NCBI GenBank assembly: GCA_011371465.1
Contig: DRQL01000325.1
Coordinates: 1 to 24,840 of the forward strand
Source: Gammaproteobacteria bacterium
Lineage (GTDB): Bacteria > Pseudomonadota > Gammaproteobacteria > DSM-19610
Direction: 5' to 3'
Length of the DNA stretch: 24,840 bases
The notes under the pieces were generated by a model. It was given only the letters and a program-made list of their open reading frames with translations, searched no databases and had not been told where the DNA came from. Below, piece after piece: positions 7,829 through 14,734 of this stretch. The position numbers and the translations under genes were made by a program. Each line of letters starts with the position of its first letter. Within the stretch, counting starts at the first letter, position 1.

Positions 7829-8503
7829 ATGCCGATCAGCGACTGGCCGGCGGCCGAGCGGCCGCGTGAAAAACTGTTATCCCTCGGGCCCGCGGCCCTT
7901 TCCGACGCCGAGTTACTGGCCATCTTTCTGCGCACCGGTCTGCCCGGAATGAGCGCCGTCGAGCTGGCCAGGGAACTGGTACGGGAATACGGCGGGTTGC
8001 GCCCGCTGCTGCAGGCCGACCGGCCGCGCTTTTGCCGGACCCGCGGCCTGGGTAACGCCAAGTACGCCCAGCTGCAGGCGGTCCTCGAGCTGGGTCGCCG
8101 CCACCTGGGCGAAGACCTGGCGCGCCGTGACACGCTGAAAGACCCGAACGCCACGCGACGCTACCTCAAGTCACGACTGCGCGACTACCCCTACGAGGTA
8201 TTTGCCTGCCTGTTCCTGGACAGCCGGCACCGGCTGATCTGCTACGAAGAGCTGTTCCGCGGCACCATTGACGGCGCCAGCGTGCACCCGCGGGAAGTGC
8301 TGCGCCGCGCCCTGCTGCACAATGCGGCGGCCGTGATCCTCGCCCACAATCACCCGTCGGGCATTGCCGAACCCAGCGACGCCGACCGTCGCATTACCCG
8401 GCGACTGAAAGAAGCGTTGGCGCTGGTCGACGTCCGGGTACTGGATCACGTCGTCATCGGCGACGGGGACTGTCTTTCGTTCGCGGAGCGGGGGATGCTG
8501 TAA
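7829..8503 (+). CDS. radC: RadC-family JAMM-motif protein
   Basis: This is a 224-residue RadC protein, usual length. A helix-hairpin-helix-like N-terminal region (about 1-95) is followed by the RadC/JAB1 domain. The metal site is intact: HNHPSG with His173 and His175, then Ser183 and Asp186, plus Glu136 (TIDGASVHPRE region precedes it) as in other members. The family was once linked to DNA repair by mistake; its true role is unknown, possibly a metalloprotease-like or DNA-associated function. It has the best ribosome site in the window, AAGGAGG six bases before ATG. It is divergent from coaBC and upstream of rpmB, an order shared with many Gammaproteobacteria. Confidence 0.95.
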   Translation: MPISDWPAAERPREKLLSLGPAALSDAELLAIFLRTGLPGMSAVELARELVREYGGLRPLLQADRPRFCRTRGLGNAKYAQLQAVLELGRRHLGEDLARRDTLKDPNATRRYLKSRLRDYPYEVFACLFLDSRHRLICYEELFRGTIDGASVHPREVLRRALLHNAAAVILAHNHPSGIAEPSDADRRITRRLKEALALVDVRVLDHVVIGDGDCLSFAERGML

Positions 8504-8583
8504 CTAATTGTAATTTATAGATATATAACCGCTTTCCAGGCCTTTTTACCGTGCCTCGAAGGTGCCCGCAGACGGTGGCCGTC

Positions 8584-8612
8584 TTGTCTACCGCCCCCCC
8601 GTCTGGTATAAA
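8584..8612 (+). promoter_or_regulatory. Sigma70-type promoter for rpmB-rpmG
   Basis: TTGTCT (8584-8589) and TATAAA (8607-8612) are separated by exactly 17 bases, which predicts a start near 8619 and a leader of about 52 nt. A small hairpin (AGACGG/CCGTCT, 8570-8584) touches the -35 box, and the region just after radC (8508-8529) is strikingly AT-rich for this genome. Confidence 0.65.
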
Positions 8613-8670
8613 GCGCGGTTCTCGTTGTCCGCCCCGGGCGGGCCGTGCAAGATTCCAGAGGATTTGAGTA

Positions 8671-8907
8671 ATGTCCAAAGTGTGTCAGGTGACCGGGAAA
8701 CGCCCTGTAGCGGGTAACAATGTTTCCCACGCGCATAACAAAACCCGCCGCCGGTTCCTGCCGAACCTGCACTCCCACCGTTTCTGGGTAGCCTCGGAAA
8801 ACCGCTGGGTGAAACTCCGCGTGTCCTCCAAGGGCATGCGTATCATCGACAAACAGGGTATCGATACGGTTCTGGCCGATATACGCGCCCGCGGCGAAAA
8901 GGTCTAG
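8671..8907 (+). CDS. rpmB: 50S ribosomal protein L28
   Basis: This 78-residue basic protein of the large ribosomal subunit matches E. coli L28 almost throughout: SKVCQVTGKRPVAGNN at the start, FLPNLHSHRFW in the middle, and VLADIRARGEKV at the end. It is the form without the four zinc-binding cysteines. AGAGGA before the ATG serves as ribosome site. It is cotranscribed with rpmG, which begins 11 bases after its stop codon. Confidence 0.98.
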   Translation: MSKVCQVTGKRPVAGNNVSHAHNKTRRRFLPNLHSHRFWVASENRWVKLRVSSKGMRIIDKQGIDTVLADIRARGEKV

Positions 8908-8918
8908 GGAGAGCGATC

Positions 8919-9074
8919 ATGCGCGACAAAATCAAACTCGTATCCAGCGCCGGCACCGGTCATTTCTACACCACGACCAAGAACAAGCGCACTACGCCCG
9001 ACAAGCTGGAAATGAAAAAGTACGACCCGGTGGTACGCAAACACGTGACCTACAAGGAAGCGAAAATCAAGTAA
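8919..9074 (+). CDS. rpmG: 50S ribosomal protein L33
   Basis: This is a 51-residue protein reading MRDKIKLVSSAGTGHFYTTT at the start and ending HVTYKEAKIK, the standard L33 pattern of Gammaproteobacteria. It has no cysteines, so it is the zinc-independent form. GGGAGAG about six bases before the ATG is a good ribosome site. It is the second gene of the rpmB-rpmG pair and is followed at once by an intrinsic terminator. Confidence 0.98.
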   Translation: MRDKIKLVSSAGTGHFYTTTKNKRTTPDKLEMKKYDPVVRKHVTYKEAKIK

Positions 9075-9103
9075 TCCGCCGGCACGCTGAACACCGAACC
9101 GAA

Positions 9104-9128
9104 AGCCCGGCAAAACCGGGCTTTTTTT
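9104..9128 (+). terminator. Rho-independent terminator of rpmB-rpmG
   Basis: AGCCCGG and CCGGGCT form a perfect 7-bp stem around a CAAAA loop, followed by a run of T residues to 9128. Upstream A residues can pair with part of the T-run, so it may work in both directions to a degree. Confidence 0.92.
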
Positions 9129-9484
9129 ATGCGGGAACATCGCGGGGCGGCCATTGTCACACACGGCGCAGTGGTGTGGCGCACCATCGCACCGGCATCC
9201 CGCTTCACCGGCAACGGAATCTGTTAAACTGCAGGCCGGATGGCGCTCGACCGGGCGGGGACCCGGTTAGCGAAGTGACGCCGTCACCGGGAATACATAC
9301 CGACATGATTGATGGCTGGAAAAACAACAAGGTCTGACGGGGCGAAAGAATCACCGGCCTGCGCACGAACATTCCGCAAGCGGCGGGGGCCCGCCGTGTC
9401 GCCGGTCATTCAGTTACCATTACAGGCAAACGCACCCGACTGATTCGGCAACTACCCGCACCAGGGAAACAACGGTAACAAGCA
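9129..9484 (+). other. Gene-free leader region with several nested hairpins upstream of the EAL-HDOD gene
   Basis: No credible reading frame is present. The region holds several inverted repeats. CGCT (9244-9247) plus ACCGGG (9250-9255) pair with CCCGGT (9262-9267) plus AGCG (9269-9272), a 10-bp stem with a small internal loop. GTGAC/GTCAC follows at 9275-9287, then CGGCGG/CCGCCG at 9381-9396, CCGA/TCGG at 9436-9448, and GTTACC (9413-9418) against GGTAAC (9474-9479), whose right arm ends five bases before the start codon. A weak -35/-10 pair (TTCACC 9204-9209, TAAACT 9225-9230) could start a long leader RNA. I could not fit it to a known riboswitch; GC-rich DNA forms hairpins easily, so confidence is modest. 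Confidence 0.4.
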
Positions 9485-10693
9485 GTGAGTGACATCTTCA
9501 TCGGCCGCCAGCCTATTTATGACCGCAAGCTGGGCGTATACGCCTACGAATTGCTGTTTCGGGCGGCGGACATGAATGCGGCCGCCATCACCGACGGCGA
9601 CCAGGCCACTTCCGATGTCATCATCAATACCTTCCTGGAACTGGGCCTGGATAACATTGTCAGCAACCGCCTGGCGTTCATCAACCTGACGCGTTCCTTT
9701 TTTGTAAACGAACACTCCATTTCCCTGCCCAAGGACCGGGTGGTGCTGGAACTGCTGGAAGATATCGAGGCCGATGAGGATGTGGTCGCGGGGGTAAAGC
9801 GCCTCTCCGACCAGGGTTACACCATTGCCCTCGACGATTTCATCTACCACGAATCGCTCAAACCCCTGGTGAAACTCGCCCACATCATCAAAATCGACAT
9901 CATGGCGCTGGAGCGGGACGAAGTCCGCAATCATGTCGAAGCGCTGCGCAGGTATTCGCTCAGCCTGCTGGCGGAAAAAGTGGAAACCCAGGATGAATTC
10001 GATTTCTGCATGGAACTGGGTTTCGACTACTTCCAGGGGTATTTCCTGGCCCAGCCCAAGGTCATCCGCGGCCAGCGCCTGCCCAACAACCGGCTCGCCA
10101 TTCTGAAACTGCTCAGCCGCCTGCAGGATCCGGATATTACGCCACAGCAACTGGAAGACCTGATCGCACAGGACATCGCCTTCAGTTACCGGATCCTGCG
10201 CTATGTGAACTCGGCGGCCTTTGCGCTGCCGCGCAAGATCGAATCCATACAGCAGGCCGTCGTCATCCTCGGTCTGAAAAGCATCAAGTCCTGGACCACG
10301 CTGCTCGCCATGTCGCAGGTGGACAACAAGCCGGCGGAACTGGTGGTCACCGCCATGATCCGGGCAAAAATGGCCGAAGAACTGGCCAGGGCACTGCAGG
10401 CGGATAACCCGGAATCCTTTTTTACCGTTGGCCTGTTCTCGGCGCTGGATGCCCTCATGGACAACACCATGGAGGAAATACTCACCCAGTTGCCGCTGGC
10501 GGACCACATATCCGATGCCCTGTTACAGCGCAAGGGACTGCACGGCAAGGTATTGTCCATCGTGCTGGCCTACGAGCGCGGCCAGTGGGAACAGATTCAA
10601 CCGGACGGGTTGAGCCGTTCCCAGATCAGGGATTGCTACCTGTCGGCCGTACGCTGGGCGGCCGGCATACGCCAGCAGCTCATCGAGGGATGA
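9485..10693 (+). CDS. EAL-HDOD signalling protein (YuxH/CdgJ-like, COG3434)
   Basis: This 402-residue cytoplasmic protein has a divergent EAL domain (about 1-195) followed by an HDOD domain (about 200-370). The EAL signature is changed to YELLF, yet most residues used by active c-di-GMP phosphodiesterases are kept: Glu22, Asn67, Glu89, Asp117-Asp118 in LDDF, Lys136 in IKID, Glu164 in AEKVET and Gln184 in FQGYF. The loop after DDF reads IYH rather than GTG, as is usual in this family, many of whose members bind rather than cut c-di-GMP or act through partners in motility and biofilm control. The start is GTG with a poor ribosome site; no ATG gives a better N-terminus, since SDIFIGRQPIYDR is the conserved beginning. 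It ends 26 bases before an FNR box. Confidence 0.9.
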   Translation: MSDIFIGRQPIYDRKLGVYAYELLFRAADMNAAAITDGDQATSDVIINTFLELGLDNIVSNRLAFINLTRSFFVNEHSISLPKDRVVLELLEDIEADEDVVAGVKRLSDQGYTIALDDFIYHESLKPLVKLAHIIKIDIMALERDEVRNHVEALRRYSLSLLAEKVETQDEFDFCMELGFDYFQGYFLAQPKVIRGQRLPNNRLAILKLLSRLQDPDITPQQLEDLIAQDIAFSYRILRYVNSAAFALPRKIESIQQAVVILGLKSIKSWTTLLAMSQVDNKPAELVVTAMIRAKMAEELARALQADNPESFFTVGLFSALDALMDNTMEEILTQLPLADHISDALLQRKGLHGKVLSIVLAYERGQWEQIQPDGLSRSQIRDCYLSAVRWAAGIRQQLIEG

Positions 10694-10719
10694 GTGGCGG
10701 CGGCTCGACACCGGCTTTA

Positions 10720-10733
10720 TTGATCCAGATCAA
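10720..10733. promoter_or_regulatory. FNR/Anr operator
   Basis: TTGATCCAGATCAA is a perfect match to the palindromic FNR/Anr consensus TTGAT-N4-ATCAA. Its centre (10726.5) lies 41.5 bases before a predicted transcript start at 10768, the exact spacing of class II FNR-activated promoters. Confidence 0.8.
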
Positions 10734-10755
10734 GGAACGGGGCACAAGCCACGCG

Positions 10756-10761
10756 TAGAGT
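10756..10761 (+). promoter_or_regulatory. -10 box of an FNR-dependent promoter
   Basis: TAGAGT matches four of six -10 bases, including the key first T, A and last T. It sits where the -12 to -7 element should be if transcription starts near 10768. No -35 box is recognisable at 10733-10738, as expected when an activator replaces it. Confidence 0.6.
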
Positions 10762-10767
10762 GGACTG

Positions 10768-10893
10768 CGGTTGGACTAGTGATGGGTTAGGAGCAGGGAG
10801 GTTAACTGCTCAATCTCCCTGCTCCGATACCTTTAATTATCATTGTCTTCCCTTCCCGTCCTTACCGCAGCGCCCATGGCGCTGCGGTTTTTT
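10768..10893 (+). ncRNA. Candidate anaerobically induced trans-acting small RNA (about 126 nt)
   Basis: The predicted transcript runs from the FNR-dependent start to a strong terminator and has no usable reading frame; the only ATG near its start meets a stop after one codon. It has the layout of Hfq-type small RNAs. There is a perfect 11-bp hairpin (10790-10800 with 10815-10825, 14-base loop), a single-stranded linker (10826-10864) with AU-rich then pyrimidine-rich sequence (CUUCCCUUCCCGUCC) that could pair with Shine-Dalgarno regions, and a 10-bp terminator hairpin with a U-run. FnrS of E. coli and PhrS of Pseudomonas are precedents for FNR/Anr-driven small RNAs, but I see no sequence match to them. 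The alternative is an attenuated leader for ppx, which begins 58 bases after the terminator. Confidence 0.6.
10865..10893 (+). terminator. Rho-independent terminator
   Basis: CCGCAGCGCC (10865-10874) and GGCGCTGCGG (10878-10887) pair perfectly around a CAT loop, followed by six T residues. It ends the candidate small RNA and would also stop read-through from the EAL-HDOD gene. Confidence 0.92.
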
Positions 10894-10951
10894 GTTGCGC
10901 ATCGGGAACAGCTGGGAAACAATGGCCATAACACACTGACTGCCACTTCCA

Positions 10952-12451
10952 TTGAACCATCCAGACCACACCCGCTCCCTGGCCGCTATTGACCTGGGCT
11001 CCAACAGTTTTCACATGATCGTCGGCCGGTTGCAGGACGGGCAGCTGCGTATTATCGACCGGCTGCGGGAACCGGTGCGGCTGGCTGCCGGGCTCGACGA
11101 GGAACAGCGACTGCATCCCGAAGTGGCTGAGCGCGCACTGGAATGCCTGCGCCGCTTCGGCCAGCGGGTACATGACCTGCAGCCCGGCAATATCCGTGCC
11201 GTGGGCACCAACACCCTGCGTATTGCCCAGACCGGCAGCGGTTTTATTGACCAGGCACAGGAAGCACTCGGGCATTCTATCGAAGTGATCTCCGGTATCG
11301 AGGAAGCACGCCTGGTGCACCTGGGTGTGGCGCACAGCCTGGCCGAACCGGGCGGCCAGCGGCTGGTTGTCGATATCGGCGGCGGCAGCACCGAGCTGAT
11401 CATCGGCGAGGGCTACAGCCCGGTGTACCTGGAAAGCCTGTACATGGGCTGCGTGAACATGACGCAACGCTTCTTCCCGAAAGGCATGATCAGCAAAAAA
11501 GCCATGAAGGAAGCCATCCTGGCCGCGCGCCTGGAACTGGAGACCTGCAAGGCGATCCTGCGCAAGCTGGGCTGGTCCATGGCGGCCGGTTCTTCCGGCA
11601 CCATCCGTACCGTGCGCGAAGTGGTGCTGGAGGCCGGCTGGAGCGAGAGCGGCATCAGTGCCGACTCGCTGAAACAGCTGCGCCAGGCCCTGATCGATAC
11701 CGGCAAAGCCGGGATGATCGACTTTCCCGCCGTGAGTGAAGACCGCAAACCGGTCTTCGCGGCCGGCGTCGCCGTACTGAGCGCCGTGTTCCAGTCCCTG
11801 AAAATAGACCGCATGGTGTATTCATCCGGCGCACTGCGCGAAGGCCTGCTGTACGACCTGCTGGGACGCATCCAGCACCAGGATATCCGCGAAGCGACGG
11901 TACGCTCCCTCACCCAGCGGCACCACGTGGACATGGAACAGGCCGAGCGGGTGGAAAAAACCGCGGTGACGCTGGCTGAGCAGCTGGTCGACGCCTGGCA
12001 GCTGGAGCGCGAAGACATCGACCAGTGGCTGCACTGGGCCGCCCTGCTCCACGAGACCGGCCTGGTGATTGCGCACAACCAGTACCACAAGCACGGCGCT
12101 TACCTGGTCGAGTTCTCGGACCTGGCCGGCTTTTCGCTGCTCGACCAGCGTTTCCTGTCCACCCTGGTCCGCTGCCACCGCCGCAAGTTCCGCCGCCTGC
12201 TGGTGGAGGTGCTGCCGGCAGACCGCCAGCAGAAAGCCATTCGGCTCGCCATCCTGTTGCGCCTGGCCGTGCTCCTGCACCGCAATCGTTCCCGGACCGA
12301 AGACCCGCCCATCCAGGTTACGGCGGACAAACAATCGCTGCAGCTCGTCTTCCCGCCGGGCTGGCTGGAAGCACATCCACTGACCCTGGCCGACCTGGAC
12401 CAGGAAAGAAAATATCTGAAACCGGTCTCCGTCAAACTGGAATACCGCTAG
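10952..12451 (+). CDS. ppx: Exopolyphosphatase (Ppx/GppA family)
   Basis: This enzyme removes terminal phosphates from inorganic polyphosphate; some relatives hydrolyse pppGpp. At 499 residues it is the long form like E. coli Ppx (513), with the two-part ASKHA phosphatase core (LAAIDLGSNSFHMIVG at about 9-24, DIGGGSTELIIGE at about 141-153, AAGSSGTIRT as the third motif) and a C-terminal HD-like helical domain (LHWAALLHETG near 360). The likely start is TTG at 10952, since an in-frame stop lies 13 bases upstream and the family begins about nine residues before LAAIDLGS. No ribosome site is evident, so translation may be weak. Its TAG stop lies inside the left arm of the inverted-repeat element that separates it from ppk. 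Confidence 0.94.
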   Translation: MNHPDHTRSLAAIDLGSNSFHMIVGRLQDGQLRIIDRLREPVRLAAGLDEEQRLHPEVAERALECLRRFGQRVHDLQPGNIRAVGTNTLRIAQTGSGFIDQAQEALGHSIEVISGIEEARLVHLGVAHSLAEPGGQRLVVDIGGGSTELIIGEGYSPVYLESLYMGCVNMTQRFFPKGMISKKAMKEAILAARLELETCKAILRKLGWSMAAGSSGTIRTVREVVLEAGWSESGISADSLKQLRQALIDTGKAGMIDFPAVSEDRKPVFAAGVAVLSAVFQSLKIDRMVYSSGALREGLLYDLLGRIQHQDIREATVRSLTQRHHVDMEQAERVEKTAVTLAEQLVDAWQLEREDIDQWLHWAALLHETGLVIAHNQYHKHGAYLVEFSDLAGFSLLDQRFLSTLVRCHRRKFRRLLVEVLPADRQQKAIRLAILLRLAVLLHRNRSRTEDPPIQVTADKQSLQLVFPPGWLEAHPLTLADLDQERKYLKPVSVKLEYR

Positions 12452-12633
12452 CCCGCCTTTCTCACCGGGTTCCGTAGCGAGGCGGTGACAGGTCGTGTGA
12501 TGGCAGGCGTTCGCGACCGAGGGCCGCGCAGGCATAGTCGACACGATGTCGAGCAGCCCGACCGAGGGAACACCTGCCAGCGCGCGGCATGGCACTGCCG
12601 CAGCAGAAAGCTGGTGAGAAAGGCGGGCTAGCG
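12446..12633. repeat. 188-bp MITE-like inverted-repeat element between ppx and ppk
   Basis: The first and last 21 bases (12446-12466 and 12613-12633) are perfect inverted repeats. They contain CTAG followed by CCCGCCTTTCTCACC going inward from each end. The CTAG at both ends (12448-12451, 12628-12631) could be a 4-bp target duplication. The interior is also structured: a 12-base arm pair (12501-12512 with 12568-12579, one mismatch), a TCGACA/TGTCGA hairpin (12538-12552), a GCGGCA/TGCCGC hairpin near 12585-12602, and a direct repeat of CGACCGAGGG (12514-12523, 12559-12568). No reading frame of note lies inside. It could be a non-autonomous transposon remnant or a long bidirectional terminator; both neighbouring genes take their TAG stop codons from it. 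Confidence 0.7.
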
Positions 12634-14691
12634 TTCCATCAGGCTCCGCTGCGCGCTGCGCGGGCGCTGCTTGCCGGTCGGGGTGCGGCGCCGGTACTCA
12701 CCGTCCTGCTGTAACACCCAGGCTTCACTGTTATCCGACAGGTACAGTTCCAGCCCGTCCCTGAGAATGCGCTGCCGGAGCTTTTTGTCCTCAACCGGGA
12801 AGGCGATCTCGACCCGCTGGAAGAAGTTGCGTCCCATCCAGTCCGCGCTGGACAGGTACAGCTCACTGTCACCGTCGTTGTGGAAATAGAACACCCGCGT
12901 GTGCTCCAGGAAACGGCCCACTACCGAACGCACGTGAATATTCTCCGACACCCCCGGCACCCCCGGTCGCAGGCAGCAGATACCGCGGATGATACAGTCG
13001 ATCTTCACCCCGGCCTGCGACGCCCTGTACAACGCTTTGATCGCCTCCGGCTCGATCAGCGCATTGCACTTGACGATAATCCGGGCGCTCTTGCCGGCCC
13101 GCGCGTGCCCGGCCTCGCGCTCGATTTTTTCGATGATCTTTTTATGCAGGGTAAACGGCGACTGCAGCATTTTGGACAGTGCCTTGACCTTGCCCAGGCT
13201 GGTCAGCAGCTGGAACACCCGGCTGGCATCGCGCCCCAGCGCCGGGTTGCAGCTCAGCAGGCCGTAGTCCGTGTACAGCCGTGCCGTTCTTGCGTGGTAG
13301 TTACCGGTCCCCAGGTGCACGTAGTGGCGCAGCTTGCGGGATTCGCGGCGCGTTACCAGCAGCATCTTGGCGTGGGTCTTGTACCCGACCACCCCGTACA
13401 CCACGTGCGCACCGGCTTCCTGCAGGCGGTTGGCCAGCTGGATATTGGCCTCCTCGTCGAAGCGCGCGCGCAATTCGATCACCACGGTGACCTCCTTGCC
13501 GGCGCGTGCCGCATCCACCAGCGAGTTGACAATGGCCGAATCCGGCCCGGTCCGGTACAGGGTCTGCTTGATAGCCAGCACCCGGTTATCGGACGCCGCC
13601 TGCTTCAGCAGGTCGATGACCGGCAGAAAAGAATCGAACGGGTGGTGCAGGAGAATGTCGCCCGCCTGTATGGATTCGAAAATACTCTGGTCGATGGCCA
13701 GCCCCTTGGGACGCCGCGGTGAAAACGGCGGGTATTTCAGGTCGGGCCGGTCGACCAGGTCATAGATCGCCAGCAAGCGGTTCAGGTTGACCGGGCCATT
13801 GTCCCGGTACAGGTCGTCCTGGTTGAGATGAAAGATATTCAGCAGGAAATCTTCCATGTCCGCCGAGCAGTTGTCCGCCACTTCGAGGCGCACCCCGTCC
13901 CCGTAGCGCCGCGACAGCAACTCGCCTTCCACCGCGTGCAACAGGTCATCGATTTCTTCCTCGTCGACGAACAGGTCACTGTTGCGGGTCACCCGGAACT
14001 GGTAGCAGCCGGTGACTTCCATACCGGAAAACAGGTCGCCCACGTGCGCGTGGATGATGGAAGACAGGAACACGAAGTCGTAGGGGCCGTCGCTGCATTC
14101 CTCCGGCAAGCGGATCAGGCGGGGCAGCGCCCGCGGCGCCTGTACTACGGCCGTACCACTGGAACGGCCGAAGGCATCCTTGCCTTCCAGCGTAACGATA
14201 AAATTCAGGCTTTTGTTCAGGATGCGCGGGAACGGGTGGGCCGGGTCCAGTCCCAGCGGGCTGAGCACCGGCGACAGCTCGTGGTTGAAGTAATCGGCCA
14301 CCCAGGCTTCCTGCTGCTCGTTCCACTGCCCGCGCTTGAGAAAGCGGATATTCTCGCTTTCCAGCGCGGGGATCAGCTCCTCGTTCAGCACACGGTATTG
14401 CTCGTCCACCAGCCGGTGCGCCTCGGCGCTGATCTGGCTCATGACCTCCGCAGGCGAAAAGTTGTCCGGACCGGCCTGCACCGAGCCGGAAGCGATGCGC
14501 TGTTTCAGCCCCGATACACGGATTTCGAAAAACTCGTCCAGGTTGGTGCTGGCAATACACAGGAACTTGAGCCGCTCCAGCAGCGGCACATTCGGCTCGC
14601 GCGCCTGTTCCAGCACCCGCCGGTTGAACTGCAGCAGGCTCAGTTCGCGGTTGATATAGAGTTCCGGCTGGGAGAGATTGATACTGTCCAT
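12628..14691 (-). CDS. ppk1: Polyphosphate kinase 1
   Basis: This membrane-associated enzyme makes inorganic polyphosphate reversibly from ATP. At 687 residues it equals E. coli Ppk in length. The two active-site histidines are visible, His440 in YKTHAKMLL (the phosphorylated one) and His597 in RFLEHTRV, along with the conserved NLDEFFEIRVSG near 50-61 and VHLGTGNYHARTARLYTDY near 458-476. An in-frame start 24 codons upstream would overlap the preceding gene; MDSINLSQPELYINRELS is the normal beginning. The ribosome site is weak. It is convergent with ppx and lies 43 bases after the hydantoinase-type gene on the same strand. Its TAG stop falls inside the right arm of the inverted-repeat element, so the last residues (MER) may have been set by its insertion. 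Confidence 0.96.
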   Translation of the reverse strand: MDSINLSQPELYINRELSLLQFNRRVLEQAREPNVPLLERLKFLCIASTNLDEFFEIRVSGLKQRIASGSVQAGPDNFSPAEVMSQISAEAHRLVDEQYRVLNEELIPALESENIRFLKRGQWNEQQEAWVADYFNHELSPVLSPLGLDPAHPFPRILNKSLNFIVTLEGKDAFGRSSGTAVVQAPRALPRLIRLPEECSDGPYDFVFLSSIIHAHVGDLFSGMEVTGCYQFRVTRNSDLFVDEEEIDDLLHAVEGELLSRRYGDGVRLEVADNCSADMEDFLLNIFHLNQDDLYRDNGPVNLNRLLAIYDLVDRPDLKYPPFSPRRPKGLAIDQSIFESIQAGDILLHHPFDSFLPVIDLLKQAASDNRVLAIKQTLYRTGPDSAIVNSLVDAARAGKEVTVVIELRARFDEEANIQLANRLQEAGAHVVYGVVGYKTHAKMLLVTRRESRKLRHYVHLGTGNYHARTARLYTDYGLLSCNPALGRDASRVFQLLTSLGKVKALSKMLQSPFTLHKKIIEKIEREAGHARAGKSARIIVKCNALIEPEAIKALYRASQAGVKIDCIIRGICCLRPGVPGVSENIHVRSVVGRFLEHTRVFYFHNDGDSELYLSSADWMGRNFFQRVEIAFPVEDKKLRQRILRDGLELYLSDNSEAWVLQQDGEYRRRTPTGKQRPRSAQRSLMER

Positions 14692-14734
14692 GATGGGTAC
14701 TGTAGCGGACGCAACGCTGAAAAGATGACCGGTA

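Noticed and set aside
8504..8583. Terminator after radC
   Set aside because: The AGACGG/CCGTCT hairpin is short, has no T-run and abuts the rpmB -35 box; the T-stretch near 8545 lies before it rather than after.
9230..9484. c-di-GMP riboswitch upstream of the EAL-HDOD gene
   Set aside because: I looked for the GEMM-I and GEMM-II conserved cores and found neither. Hairpins exist but the ligand-binding signatures do not.
10862..11467. Minus-strand gene covering the small-RNA terminator and the start of ppx
   Set aside because: Antisense to the conserved Ppx N-terminus and crossing a terminator; shadow frame.
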